In this document: one piece after another, positions 12,484-25,925 of the stretch | Numbering within the stretch: position 1 is the first letter of the stretch | Layout: each line of letters opens with the position of its first letter | Origin: Spisula solida | Taxonomy: Eukaryota; Mollusca; Bivalvia; Venerida; Mactridae | Reading direction: 5' to 3' | DNA: 64,000 nt | Assembly (NCBI GenBank): GCA_947247005.1 | Contig: OX365948.1 | Span: 3,658,001 to 3,722,000, forward strand | Notes under the pieces: model-generated | Database searches by the model: none | Told to the model about the DNA's origin: nothing | Seen by the model: only the letters and a program-made list of their open reading frames with translations | Position numbers and translations under genes: made by a program

Positions 12484-13499
12484 ATTGCAACATAATGATT
12501 AAAATTTCTTCATTAAAGCCATGTCCTCATAACAGAACTATTCAGGATAAAAGTATAGTATAAATACTGAGTTTTCGGGGAGGTTTGTATCTTGTATATA
12601 TAGCATCACTGATTTGATCCTTTCATATGATATCTGGAATAATGTCAAAGTTAGGGGATAATAATTTTAAACACTATTGGTCAAATCAACGGGTTTGTTG
12701 TAGATTATCAGTCAATGTGTGCTCGACATATTTCTCTCCATCACATCTGGTGGAATATACATGCTGTTTTATAACAAATAAGTGTAACAAGGTTGGGAAT
12801 AAAATTTCACTTTGAATGAATAAGTCCTTCATTGCACATTCTCCTTTCGAATCAATGAAACATGTAGAATGTTTGCTATCTAGAGTGAACTTCCAGAAGG
12901 CGACTGTTTGGATCACTGATATATGAATCTCCTTCGTAGTATGTCCACTCTTTTTATTAAATGTAACACGGGACAAAGTTTTGCGATCTGAGTAAAATTC
13001 TGTAAAGTGGAGCTTTGATCACTGTAATGAATAGTTCCCCTACATCGCACCTCCATAGACCTAATTATTACTGTATAAATGTAGCATGTGGACACAGTTT
13101 TGTGATCTGGGACGAAGGCCTTGATTGCGTATAATGAATAAATCTCTATCATCGCACATTCATAGTCTGTACTGCGTAAATGCTATATGTAGACATGATG
13201 TAGCTATCAAGAGCAAAGTTCTAGAAATTGGAAATGGCGGGTCCCTGGTGAGATATTAATCGCAAGTGAGGTATATGTCCCCCGAGACCAGTCTTCCTAC
13301 CCATCAAACTGTTGGATGTGAGCATAATTACCAGTGACACTCCCATATGCAGTATAAACTGAAATGTAAAAAGCATGTTAATAACCATTATCAGTGAAAA
13401 TGCCCATAAGCGCTGGATAACTCATTCAGGGAACCTTTTTCAGCATTAGAGGTTAACAAAACTTATCACCTCCACTTGGGTATGGGAGGGTGGGTAAAT
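12484..13499. other. Spacer between the duplicated units
   Basis: About 1 kb without a supported gene. Short words such as ATAATGAATA and TGGACAC(A)GTTTTG recur loosely between 12960 and 13200, suggesting a decayed tandem structure. Confidence 0.35.
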
Positions 13500-13690
13500 A
13501 AATAGCAAACCGGCTGCTCTTTTCCGATGGCAGAAGCTAAAGGAAGTTGCATCGGAATACCTTTGCCTTTTTCGTCTAATTCGTACCCCAAATTATTCGT
13601 ACTCAATAGTTTCGTACCCGAACATTTTCGACCCCAAAATCCAATTATCGTTGCAAAATAAATATAATTATGTTTAATACATAATTTGTA
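13500..13690. repeat. ~190-bp repeat, also at 17797-17988
   Basis: Begins CGGCTGCTCTTTTCCGATGG and ends at ACATAATTTGTATTA. Almost identical to the later copy. It directly abuts the second 0.9-kb unit here but not the first. Confidence 0.85.
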
Positions 13691-14577
13691 TTATTTTATG
13701 ACAACGATGACCCAATGCAATCCCCTCTGAAACATTTGCAAGACGATAGGCTAAGGGATACATATAATAACCCCATTACTAAGCTTGTGTAAGCTGGATT
13801 CCATAATAACAAATGCTATAGTAAGTTAAACTCGATGTTATTAGCTTCTATGCAAATCACAACACATGGCAAACAATCTTAATTCGTAAAGTAACAATTT
13901 ATCATAGTACTTAAAGTTTGTGGAAGTAATTGATCGCAATGCTTATTCTCCCTCCAGGTGTTGCCTTTGGAGGGAGGGAAAAATTCCAAGCGGCAGATTC
14001 CAGTTGGCCTTAAACCCCTATGCATTAATTGTATAACGTGTTCCTGTTAGTATCGCCGTTTCTAAGATAGCGCGCATGGCCTGCCAGTCAGCCACAGCAT
14101 TTCTAGCATATCAGCGTGTGGGACAATATTATAGCGCGGCCAATTGGCCAATCCGCGTCCCTGGGACAATTATAGCGCGGCCATTCGGCCATTATGCGTC
14201 CCTTAAATTTACAGAGCTCTGTTTTCATTAAAGTAGCGACACAGGAACCGTTCTTTTTATTCATATCACCATCTCAAAGCGCACCAAAGAGCTACTGTTA
14301 CACAGCAATTTATGGGATGTGCAGGTAAACTTAGCCAAAGGCTGTAAGGGCTTAACCCAAATCTCATATGTCAACAATTTGAAATTCGGAGATGGTGATT
14401 GTAGACCACTCAACAAAACCATCCCACCTAGGTGCTACCAAATAGACAAGGGAGGTAATTGTGAGTGTTTATTGATATATGCAAATTATTTAGTCCAGGT
14501 AGGTGTTGCCATAGCCCCGACTTTTATGAATTTATTCTTTAATTACTGCTGGAATACTGCCGCCTAGAATTTTCCGC
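13690..14577. repeat. Recent ~0.9-kb duplication, copy 2
   Basis: Second copy of 11557-12483, in the same orientation. It lacks one 39-bp tandem unit and carries the same 82-codon ORF at 14319-14567. Both copies stop at the same TAGAATTTTCCGC, after which the sequences differ, so that point is a defined element end. Confidence 0.9.
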
Positions 14578-17500
14578 CACAGCAAAGGCCGTGTTATTAC
14601 CTGACGCTACTAACATGGGCTTTGTCCTCCAAAATTCTAGGCCCTCATACTGCCATGCCAAAGGGTTCCCACCCCCCTTATCAGGCTTTTGCGCTATACT
14701 TTTACGTTTTTATGTGAAGTAATTCAATGGCCTATACTATGGCAACCGTTCCAATTAACGAGCGTCAAGCCAACATCATATGGTCAACAGCAGATCACAA
14801 GGCTTTCAAAATATAGGCTATACTATAGCTCCGATCATGATAACACCTGGAAAGGCCCTTTTAACTCTGACATATCATTTTCCTAATATCCATGAGGTGC
14901 ACATTTAGCAGCACCAGCACTGGTACATACAATAAGTCATTACAATATAGCTTCTATCATAACTAAATAGAAATTGCTTTGTCTCACACCAACACTGCCC
15001 ACATGGGTGCAAGTAAAAAATTCTGAAAACCTGATATCCTGTAAAATTGTCCATGTATGTAGAGAAAATAAAGAAAAACAGACTATTTGGTACATTCAAA
15101 ACCTAAAATCCGGTATATACCTGCAAACTTGCATCCATGAGCCTAGGAAACAATGTCTAGTGACTAAGGCCATGTCAAGTGACATGCAATAAACTATTAT
15201 AGGCCATGTAACTCCTTAAGATATGACTGCATAATCAAAGTCGCTAAAATTAAACAAGTAACTGATCCTCATGATTTTGGGAATGCCCCCTGAACGGTAG
15301 TCTACATTACTCATGCACCAACCAGATTAGACAATTGATGCCTGAATATCATAATGGTACTCGCCAAACCATGCACACATTGAACCTGCCCCCTGAATAA
15401 ATTTGTACCTGCACCATACCAAGCGCACGGATATAATGACGAATGAGCACCGTTAACATTAATCTCCTAACTAAATGCTCAGCAAACTACACTCTGCAAC
15501 TCTGCCTTCATCAAGATTACTCACCAACTACAGCTTGTAAAAACCCACCGCAAGGGCCTAAATGTTCATATAACCATGATTCACCAACCCCACTGAGACA
15601 TGATGCACGATTTCAAAATGAAATGCCAGCCACTGTATCATAAACCAACACGGCCAGATGTATGCACTCCGTACACCACTCACCACGGCTGAGCAGGACA
15701 ATATCATAATATTTCCGGAACTGTGCTGACAAACCTCTAAACACAAATAACATCCTAGAAAGGATACAATATTTTTTATTTACCTACATGACCCGTACAT
15801 AGTCGACACCAACCTGGTAACATCACAGATTGCATACAACATTTTTACTAACGAATCATAACCATATATGAAAATCGACAATACTTTAAAATAGCGATCT
15901 ACAAGCTGTACCGGTAATTACCCGAATATCTCAATTAATAGGCTTAGGTAAGCCCAGCACATACCCTCAGACAAGCAAAAGCTAGAAAAATTATGTGTAG
16001 CCTCTATTCCTATAAGTTCGTGCATTCCTACAAGTTTGTGCATTTTAGTAAACGTTAGTGCTTTGTTAAATATGTCATTACTGTGCCCCAATTTATTTTA
16101 AGTTATTAAGAAGACATTTACCAGCCGAATAATGCAAAAAAATCGACAAAAACAGTTTTATCAGAGCAACAATTTCACTGTTTCACCGCTTCCAGTCGCA
16201 AAATCTGGAGACGTTCCATACGTCAAAATTTGCATTATATATACAATATGTTTACGAGCGGAAAAAGGTGCCAACTTACTGACAAAATATCAAACTTTAT
16301 GTTACAAAACTTTTTATTTGCCAAATCATTCTCGTGTGCTTCTTATGACGTCATCAGTTTATATGAACGAACTTATAGGTCACAAATATTTATATCAAGA
16401 CTGCAGACTGCATGTAACATTAAGGCTGATTTTTCAAGTTTTTGTAGTTAGAAAATTCAATTTGGGTTTGAATTTTGTTTATAAACAGATAATTGATATT
16501 GTTTATCACATGGTTGATGCCAGTGTATTTGTTTTTGTGCAGATATATCCATTTCAAAACTAAGATGCACCGACTTGCAGGTGCAGAAGCTACCTGTATA
16601 TACAAGCGTGAATATGTATGCTAGGGATCAGGAAAGGATAGATTTCCGGTTTACTTGAGAAACCAAATATTGGGCGTCTCAAAAACGTACAAATTTACTT
16701 ATCATAATCGATTACACCTAAGCTTTGAAGTCCGCTACCTCGAAAACAAACTATTTGTTGATATATTTTAATGCGGCCAAATGTGACAGTAATTTTGCAA
16801 ATCCCTGCAATGCCACAACTGTCAACTGAAACATGATAGCACTTTGACATACTGTACTACTACATACAGTCTTTTAAGATTCCAAGGGAGACAACTGCAG
16901 AATGTATTCATACGCTGATTATATGGCAATCTGGCAGGGGTATATGAATGTTTTCATGCAGCCAGTTAATCTGCGAAGGTAAGCCGCGGTCTGAAATATT
17001 GCCCAGAGTAACAAAGAAAATGACAAAAAGTTGCCAGCAAGCATGGTCGCCCAGTGGATTTTACACACCTGGCTCATTTCTACACTCCTGCCCGGAAGAT
17101 AAAGACTATCATTCATATAAATTGACCCCGCCGTCGACGAATTATATCCAAAACTTGCAAAACAGATTAATGGCAAGTTTGCAATGCGGAACCTAGCTCA
17201 ACCGCAGCAGCACAACATTATATGTTTCTCTGTGTATGCGATAGGGAATTACATAGTTTAGGTATGACCGTGTTTCTAAACAACCAACGGAGTCATATTT
17301 ATAGGACTAGATCATTTCAATCATTTATTTTTTCCAAAGTACAATAGCAAGGCCTGAAATACGAATATTCCACATGCATTAATTCATCAGATCATGCCGC
17401 TGTGGTTGAACAAGATGTTGTTTACAAGCTTGAATTATGATTCAGTGTCTGACTAAAATAATTTCCCAGGTTCGCCCCTGGATCTCAGAATGGCGAGCTG

Positions 17501-17796
17501 TAAAAACCATCCGTTTGAAGTAGCCTACATAACGGAACATGCGGGTCGAATTGAGATCGTTCAGCTCTCGAAAACAACGCCCTAGCTGTGTTAGCCAGCC
17601 TAAAACAAGATTTTATATCATTTTTTATCCCGATCGGTCAGTCTCAATATTTTCTTCTCTAGGCGAATCATCCTCAGTGTGTACACTCAATATGCCGTTC
17701 ATTAGCCACTGACACGGTCCATTTTATGTTTTGCAGGCCTTTCCTACTTCGTAGCGTCGTCGATAATGGCGATTAGCGGCGATTTCAGTTAAATAA
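14578..17796. other. Long stretch without a supported gene
   Basis: Several ORFs of 60-140 codons occur, none with recognisable motifs. The longest is 16132-16563 (plus strand, 143 codons), rich in F, V, Y and L with no signal peptide or domain that I know. It could be chance or part of an unknown gene. No tRNA, rRNA or clear repeat was found. Confidence 0.35.
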
Positions 17797-17988
17797 ATAT
17801 CAAATCGGCTGCTCTTTTCCGATGGCAGAAGCTGAAGGAAGTTGCATCGGAATACCTTTGCCTTTTTCGTCTAATTCGTACCCCAAATTATTCGTACTCA
17901 ATAGTTTCGTACCCGAACATTTTCGACCCCAAAATCCAATTATCGTTGCAAAATAAATATAATTATGTTTAATACATAATTTGTATTA
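17797..17988. repeat. ~190-bp repeat, second copy
   Basis: Same sequence as 13500-13690 with a few substitutions, in the same orientation. Confidence 0.85.
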
Positions 17989-17999
17989 TATGTTTTACT

Positions 18000-18415
18000 C
18001 ATTTGTAACTTACTGACTGACACATGGACCGACATACTGGTTACACAAGACCACCTTACTGCTGTAACACTGTTTGGCCCACTGCCGAATAACTGATTAA
18101 GAAATGATTACCTTCTGACTTATTGCTAACATACTGCCGGTATAATGTCTACTGATTGATTGACACACTGACTGACGCACTGCTGACACAATGGCTGACA
18201 TCTGCTGACACACCACCGGTATAATGTCTACTTATTAATTGACACACTGCTGACACAATGGCTGTCATCTGCTGACACACTGCCGAAAAAGCTGACCAAC
18301 TTACTGCTTGTACATCTACTGATCTACTGCTCACATACTGCTGGTACACTGTCGCAACACAGTGAATGGGGTACTGACTGACTCTCTGTCGGCATACTTA
18401 CTGTCATGCTGCTGA
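18000..18415. repeat. Degenerate CTGACACACTGCTGACACA satellite-like array
   Basis: Short irregular units built from CTGACACA, TACTGCTG and GGTATAATGTCTACT recur throughout. The minus-strand ORF here is a product of the array. Confidence 0.7.
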
Positions 18416-20534
18416 CAAATATAATTATTTACTTTCATTTCTTTTCTGTAAGTGAAATGTTGCAAAAAAATATATAGACTCATTTAAATCATTTATAATT
18501 GTAACCACAGACCATTAAGTATGCCTTGTATTTCGACTAGGTAAACTTTATAATGGAAACATTATAATGGAAACATTATACATTTGTAATTCATTAAACA
18601 TTTCTTTTGTACAATTATATCGTATGTAATGTACAATCTTTCGGATAATAAGTGAGGTTGTGCTCAACATATAATATCAGTTAATATGCTTCTGCACCTG
18701 TAAATTATCTAAAAGTACTGTCTCCCGAGTCCAGGCCTAAATTCGTCTCACATGTTACACCTATAAAAGATTTTTCTAATTTGGTATAATATAATATCGC
18801 ATACTCAATAGCCATATATAACCGTGCTATTTATTTAATTGTATTATTGGTGCTTTGTAAAAAGTCCTTTTCAGGACTAAATATGCAAATAAACTATATT
18901 CTATTCTATGTTGAACATTTCAACAAGACCAAACACTTTTTGACCGAGTTACGGGTAAATATACATGCACAGTTATAAGATTTGCTAAGTGTATATTATA
19001 CAGATATACCACGAAACTTAATCCCCAATGAATAGTTATACCAAATACCATGTCAAGCTTACATCGGCTGCCATATTGCTTTCAAATTCAGTCAGATATA
19101 AGACTAGGTGTTTGAGACGTTAACTTGCATATCTCAAGATGTAATAAAACAATTACGATTGTTTGATGTTTGAATTATTTCTTATATTTTATCTTTTACC
19201 ATGCTATTGTTTTCTGAAATCCAAATCCGTGAAATTACGCCCCCGCGAAATGATCACCAAATCCACGAACGTTTGTCCCATTGAAATTAATGCTTTCACA
19301 GTATTAGTTTGGCGAACATGTTTAATGTTTTTACCTTTCTTTTGTAATTATATGTTTGGAGTTTTACATTGCGACACCTCTGGCAGGTTAAGGTTATGTC
19401 TTGGTTGAATCTCCTTTATTCCAATAGTGCTTACAAAATAGTGATCTGCATTGCAAACGTGCTTATGTTAGCTTTAATTAGATACACCACACAGGCTAGC
19501 TGTGACACTATGTCGATTAACACTGTATAATCATGTACATGACATGTATACCTTTGTAAGAATAGTTTCATTCTTATTGTTAGGACACTGGCATATTTAA
19601 TGAAACATGTACCAACTACTAGTATAAGGAGAATGAAATGTCTTATTCATCATGTTTGCTACATAAATGAAAATTAACGGGAAATGAGTTCATTTCGGAA
19701 ACCCGTGCAAAAGACCCATAACCAAAAATTGACCAGCAATGATAGATGAATAGTTTGCACTGCAATACGCATCATTTAAGCCACGTTTTAATTAATTAAA
19801 TTCCTATACTTTAAATACCGGTATCATTTCAAATAAAATGGAAATACGTAAATGCAATGTTTTACAAATGTCAATTAGACGCCCAACTTTGTCGTACTTT
19901 ATACTACCCTTGCTCATCTCTGATACAGTGATAGTTGTTGCTTAATTGTACTTAAAGTGACTCATCACTGTGGTTTTATTGAGAAGAAAGATCTTTGTTG
20001 AGAAGAAAGATGGAATACTGAGAATGTGTGTAGAACCAATGACCGAAAGACGCTAAAAGCACGCATACGCACTGCTGGGAATTGAAGACATATTTTATTG
20101 TTTAAATGGCCCGCAATACTTTACACCGATTGATGTGAAACCCGGTCTCACCAGATTGACGTGAAACCAGGGTATCACCAAATTGACGTTTATATCTGTT
20201 TTAGCATATTTAATAAGATGCCATTTTGTCTTTCGGTCCGGTCACTGAATATTGTTCATTTATACTGTATTTTTTATCCATACTATCAGCTCCAAATGTT
20301 TCCAGAAACTAGATGTGGGTAGTCGTTAACAATTCATTCAAACAACTTCTCCTCCTTTACTACCAGACCAATGTCAACCAAACTTCACAGGATTGTTCAT
20401 TGTGAGCTGTTGTCTAAAATAACTAAACGAATCTGGTCCTCATGGCAAACGGTTGAAAATCATGATAAACAAAAAATTATAACGAATCAACTACTGGTCA
20501 GGTTTTAAAATAATGTACAGAAATAGTTGTTGGG
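18416..20534. other. Unannotated stretch with a possible retroelement tail
   Basis: No gene is supported. The segment ending near 18910 (GTCCTTTTCAGGACTAAATA, then AATAAACTATATTCTATTC) looks like the 3' end of a non-LTR element, but no coding remnant precedes it. Confidence 0.35.
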
Positions 20535-20550
20535 TGACCCGCATATCCAA
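20535..20550. repeat. 16-bp direct repeat, left flank of LINE block
   Basis: TGACCCGCATATCCAA occurs here and, exactly, at 28965-28980. The two copies bracket the LINE and its 3'-attached family-A fragment. The length fits a target-site duplication from target-primed reverse transcription. Confidence 0.75.
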
Positions 20551-20684
20551 AAAGATAATATTAGGTCAGATAGGGAAAAGCACTCAACTTAGTCATTCGA
20601 GCAACGAACTGTTCAACTTAAACATTATCTGATTGTAGTGACAATGTTTCAATTGTATTTCATCAGAAATCAACACATGTCAAA

Positions 20685-22480
20685 ATGAGTCAAATCTTAC
20701 AATCGATGTATTCCATGACGAAAACCAAAGACAATACAGGATTAACTACAACGCTTATCCTCTCAGAAAAGAAAGTGGTTTTAACAATCTACCATACAAA
20801 CACTATGTTAGTTCAAGGTGCAGGTTGCAAAATATGGATTGACACAAAGCTTGATAGTCTCATCGAAGAATTAAGAATAACCATCATCATCAACGAATCA
20901 ATCAATAAATCATCAACATACCACAAGTGCTTTATATCATGTAACCTCCAAACTGAAGAAAAAATCAAAAGGTCTTTTTTGGAGCCTTTAAGAACAAACC
21001 TGGACCAAAATAGCCTACCAACAGAGATCACTACGGGGGAGGGATAATGACAACAGAACACCAATATGTACCAGTACCGACATCAGCATGCAACACTGAC
21101 TTATTAACCTCCGATCATGAGCAAACGTACCTTACGACCTTAAGAGGACAGTGGATCTATCTATCAGTGAGTCGGTCACATCAGAGATATGTACTGATGA
21201 TCCAGAATCCACCGGCACCTCATCGGACACTACATCAAACAACAATACAACTGAAATTTCCAAATTACAGATCCAGATTGACCATCTCGCACTCGAAAAT
21301 AATCTTCTTAGGAAAGAAAATAAAAAACTGAAAGCTTAGAATGATGAACAGTGTGAAAAACCCTCAAAACTTGAAGATGTCTCTCAAACTCTTAAGAAGA
21401 CCATTAAAACACACAAACAAAAGCTAGTAATTAAAATCATCAGAGGAAAAACATCAACTTGAGACAGGCCTTTATAATGAAATGAAAATCTCAAGTCAGA
21501 ACTCAATGAAATAAAAGAGAAATTGACATGTACAGCAACAATATCAAATGTACAAATACTCCGAGAAGATGTCAACTCCAATAGAGAAAAAAGCAAAGAG
21601 ACAAATGAAAATTTAGACTTTAAGTTAAAGGAACATAAGAACCAAATAAACTGCCCTCACAATAATGTACAACAGAAATCAAATCTACACAAGCCAAACT
21701 CTACGATAGAACCGTCCACCGAACCATCCAGTGAAGCATCACCACCAACCTCTGCCCAGCTAAATCAACAAGCCACAGAACAAAATGGTCTACAACATGT
21801 CGCTATCTTAGGAAACTCAGTCACTAAGATATTAAGCAGACAAAGGCTGACAGGTGATGACTTAAATATAACAATCAGATCCCATGGAAGGGCGAGAATC
21901 CGCACTCTAGAAAAAGATTTTACTACCCTATACAACAAACGAACAATAAACTCAGACACTGCCGCTATAGTACTTCATGTTGGTATCAACAATATCACAC
22001 AGGATAACTCACCAAGTGCTACCATGGAATACTTTGCTGATATAGTTCATACAATCGGTCATAAACATCCCGACATTAAAATTATTATTTCATCAATCTT
22101 ACCCAAGAAGACCGACAAGCAAATTTCACAAGAGAAAATCATGAATGTGAATGTGTTGTTGAAATAATCTTGTCTAGACAACGACTTCACATTCATAGAC
22201 AATACATCCGATTCAATCAGTGACCCAAGTTTATACCGTGATGAAGTCCATCTTAACTCAAAAGGCGGTGCCATTTTAGGAAGAAATCTCAGAAATGGTA
22301 TCGAGAGAGCCCTTGGAACAAGGACCCATTTTCGGCACAACCAAAACAAAAGCAGACACCGGAACTACGACCATCAGACACGAGGACGACAATGGACCCA
22401 CATGACAATGAGACCACCATTTCCATGGATGCCAGCAACCCCATGGGAACCCACCATCCCGGTTTCTCCAAAGGACCCCG
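20685..22480 (+). pseudogene. LINE ORF1 remnant: coiled coil plus SGNH esterase
   Basis: ORF1 proteins of CR1-like LINEs bind the element RNA and often carry a GDSL/SGNH hydrolase domain. The first 120 codons (20685-21044) form an N-terminal domain with no motif that I recognise. A leucine-rich, charged coiled-coil-like stretch follows in another frame (about 21151-21480). The open segment at 21523-22164 contains the esterase: LGNS (residues 96-99, nucleophile block) and LHVGINN (151-157, the GxND-like block). A frame change at about 22165 then leads to YRDEVHLNSKGG, which supplies the D-x-x-H block. The frame breaks at about 21045, 21338 and 22165 make this non-functional as it stands. Confidence 0.75.
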
Positions 22481-22536
22481 AGGCAATAAAGAATACAACA
22501 TAATTAGACAATAGAAATTGGATTAATGCCCCACCC

Positions 22537-23021
22537 ATGGATAAGAAAGTTTCAAATTCGCATGAACATTCACCAAAGCATAAGGAAATACATTTCAACC
22601 ATCTTAACATCCATTACCTATATCCAAAATTTGATAAAGTGTGCCTTCTTATTGAAAAAGATAACAGACGTGATATAATAGGACTATGTGAAACTTTCTT
22701 AAATGATTCATTCATGGACCGTGAGTTTAATTTACATGGATACACTACGATTCGAAAAGACAGACGCACTCTCGGTGGTGGAGTAATACTCTACATTAAT
22801 GAAAATTTCTCGTGTGTTAGAAGGAATGATTTAAAAAATGATCATATTGAATCAATCTGGGTTGACATTAAAATACCAAATCGAAAAATATTCACAGTAG
22901 GTTACCATTATCGTCCGCCATCAGCTGAGGTGAGATGGTTCTCTGAAATCGAACAGACTTTAGAAAAAACATTCCTTGAAAATGAAGAAACAATATTATT
23001 TGGGGATTTCAATAATATGAA
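22537..23021 (+). pseudogene. LINE ORF2 remnant: endonuclease domain, N-terminal part
   Basis: Encodes the AP-like endonuclease that nicks target DNA. Landmarks are NHLNIHYLYPKFD near the N-terminus, IIGLCETFLN (the conserved E), a glycine-rich RTLGGGVILYI, YRPPSAEV and GDFN near the end. The reading frame then runs into the insertion at about 23022. The start at 22537 is the first ATG before the conserved region. The endonuclease continues beyond the insertion at about 23880. Confidence 0.85.
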
Positions 23022-23842
23022 CTAAGGCACAGCCTATTTTAGCGAATTTTATCTTAAATATTAAATTCTTCATTTTGATAAATTCACATAGCTACATGTC
23101 AGTTAGATCTGGATACCATAACTGAATGGTCTTTTATTTACACTGACGTGTCGACCTTTTAATGAAATGGCAAAATCATCGTCAAAGACCTTGGACTACA
23201 TGTCAGTATTGAAACACAGCAGTAGTATTAGTAACATGATTATCCAGTACAGAATGATTGCTGATCATATGATTCATAAATGTACAGTCAGTAGAAAATT
23301 TGTGACATTTTTGGGTACGAAGTAACGAAGGACGAAACGAACGATACGAACGTGCTTTCGTTTCACTGTATGACTACGTTGATTATGTGTACAATAATAC
23401 GACTTTACTTGTTAAGAACAAGTACTTTCATGGCGTAATCAGTTGATTAATAACTGATTCTATGCAGGCTGTCATATTCTGTGTTTTCTCTCTGTTTTCG
23501 AAGCGTTCCAAGATGTCGGTCGATCAAAGTGCTATACGAAGCAACATAGTATTTATCTCCCTTATTAAAGTGTGTTATATATGGGCCTACTAGAGTTTTC
23601 GGAATATTTTTAAACATCATTAAAATATAAAAGAAAATTTATGAGCTAAAGAATAACGCATTTTAGGTCATTTTTATTACTCTATTGGCGGCCATTTTTC
23701 AGTATCTTTCTGTCACTTCGAAACTGTAACACAAATTTTCAGATCCATTAGTGAATTCAAACTCTGACCAAACCACGTGACACATTTACTTTAAGCTAAA
23801 TTTATTCGCTATAAATTATGTTAATGGGGACAGTCTGTAAAT
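23022..23842. mobile_element. Insertion in LINE ORF2, probable non-autonomous element
   Basis: About 0.8 kb of AT-rich non-coding sequence between GDFN of the endonuclease and its C-terminal SDHF block. The ends are weakly inverted (TTTTAGCGAATTTTAT on the left; ATTTATTCGCTATAAATTA on the right). No clear target duplication was found, and some endonuclease codons seem to be missing, so the borders are approximate. Confidence 0.5.
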
Positions 23843-23869
23843 AATACATGGAATCGCATCACTAACAGT

Positions 23870-24635
23870 TACAACCAACAGCAACAGTAACACCCAACAG
23901 CACATACTTGAAACCAACATTATCAAAGAAACACTCAGTGATCACTTTCTATCTTTTACTCGCAAAACATTCACTAAACATTCAAATCCAACTCACAATA
24001 TCATCTCATATCGCTCGTTCAAACACATAAATACAGAGGAATTTCTTCTTGATCTCTCGCATCAGCCTCTAACATCTGTCCAATCATTTGAAAGCCCAGA
24101 TAACGCAATATTTCACACAAGGATTTACAGAAACGCTAAACAAACATGCACCAATACGACAAAAGCGAGTAAAACGCACACACCAACCAGATTGGTATAA
24201 TTCCGACATAGCAAATGCGATAACATGTCGCAACGAATCCAAACAATCAGGTAGCACTAAAGCATATAAATATTGGGCAAGCAAGTTAAGAAACTCTCCT
24301 ACAAAAGCAAGAAACAGTACTATGCACATTCTATTAATAACAAATCTAATTCTAAATCACTGTGGAACAATTTGAAACCTCTTTCTGGTAGATCAAAAGT
24401 GCATAACAAAACTCGTATCTGTGACAACGAAAACAATCCAATCACAAATAATAAAGAAGCACCAGAATTCTTCAACAACCACTTCGCAAATGTCTTCAAG
24501 GCATCACAACCACAAGACTCACTAAGCCCATCTCATGTTGCATTAATACGAAACTTCACGTCTGACAAACTAACCCCAGACATGAAATATACAATTCCTT
24601 ACATCTCTGAAAAAAGATTATATTACTTAACTTAA
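23870..24635 (+). pseudogene. LINE ORF2 remnant: endonuclease end and linker to RT
   Basis: In one frame, HILETNIIKETLSDHFLSF supplies the terminal SDH motif of the endonuclease. It continues through TETLNKHAPIRQKRVKRTHQ, the basic linker typical of CR1/L2-type ORF2 proteins, and then, after a frame change near 24270, to the segment ending RLYYL at 24635. The frame stops where the family-A repeat is inserted. Confidence 0.75.
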
Positions 24636-25925
24636 CCAGCCGAGCACAGAAAACATTAAAAACACACAAAGCACAATGCCCAACTAAACAAGCGCAGATC
24701 CGCCCAAGTCCAAGCTGTCGAAAAGTATAATAAATTATAGCTGAATGACTCAGTAGAAAAGATTCCGCAACCAAAAGGCGGAATGGAATGCCTACGCTGA
24801 ATGACCTAGTTACAACAGTAAAACTGCTGAACTACATAGTTAAAGCAGCCTTTAGTCTCAAAAGTTAAATAACAGTATTAAAACGTTGAAAGGCCCGTAT
24901 AGTCGGATGACCTACTTAGTCCAAGCTTTCGAAAAGTAAAATAAATTGTTACTAGCTGAATGATCCAGTTTCCACAGCAAAAGGACTATAATGCCCCGCT
25001 TTAGCTGTATGAAATCTTAAAACGAAGAAGTGCCCAACACACTACCGACCAAGAAAATTAAACGCCCCTTGTCACATTGTTTAAAAGCTGAATAGAAAAG
25101 ATTCAGCAAACAAAAGGTAGAAAGCCCACGCTAAATGACCTAGTTATAACAGTAAAACTGATGAACTACATAGTTTTAACAGCCTTTAGTCTCAAAAGTT
25201 AAGTAACAGTATTAAAACGTTGAAAGGCCCGATTTCAGCAACAAAAAATCTGAAAACCTTAAGACGAGTGACCCAGTTTCAATAAGTAAAATGACGTAAT
25301 GAACAAGTCATTAAGAATAACAAGCAATACAGAAGTCCCCTACCGGTTTGAATCTATTTTCAATGTGTATGTAGCCATATCAGAACCAAAACTGACGGAC
25401 AGATGGCAAACCAATAGTCCCCTCCGGTCAAAAACCGGTAGGAGACTTAAAACTTCATAAAATGACCTCAGGGGACAGAACACTACATCCATAACTCCAC
25501 AGCTGTACATAGACTCATGAACGAACCAGGTAGAATGCGAATCGCGGGGACGAAATAGTAAGAGGACAACCGGCAAATACGAATAAATAACTCATAGCTC
25601 CATATAACCTTTGGCCCCGATCAAAACATTAAATACTGAGAAATTATGGCATATTATTGATTATTTAAAAATGAAAAACTCGACTGTAAACGGAATTGGC
25701 GTTTAAATCCAGATACAAACCAATATTATAATAATTAAACAAAATACCAAACTACCGGAAGTAGCACCTACCCCAACAGAAACCGCGGGACATGCGAGAA
25801 CAAAAAGGCCGGAAAATATACAACTTCACTCGAAAAGGCGCGGAACATGCCCAACATAAAAAACTAGCACAGGAACATGTAATACAAAACCGGGCATCCA
25901 ATCCCGAAAGTCTGCTGCGTATATT
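24636..25925 (-). repeat. Family A repeat inserted in the LINE, inverted copy
   Basis: Reverse complement of 7285-8606, about 1.29 kb, including the internal ~300-bp tandem duplication. It interrupts LINE ORF2 between the linker and the RT fingers, which gives its two ends directly: ACTTAACCAGCC on the left and CTGCTGCGTA on the right. No transposase or RT coding is visible inside. Confidence 0.8.
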
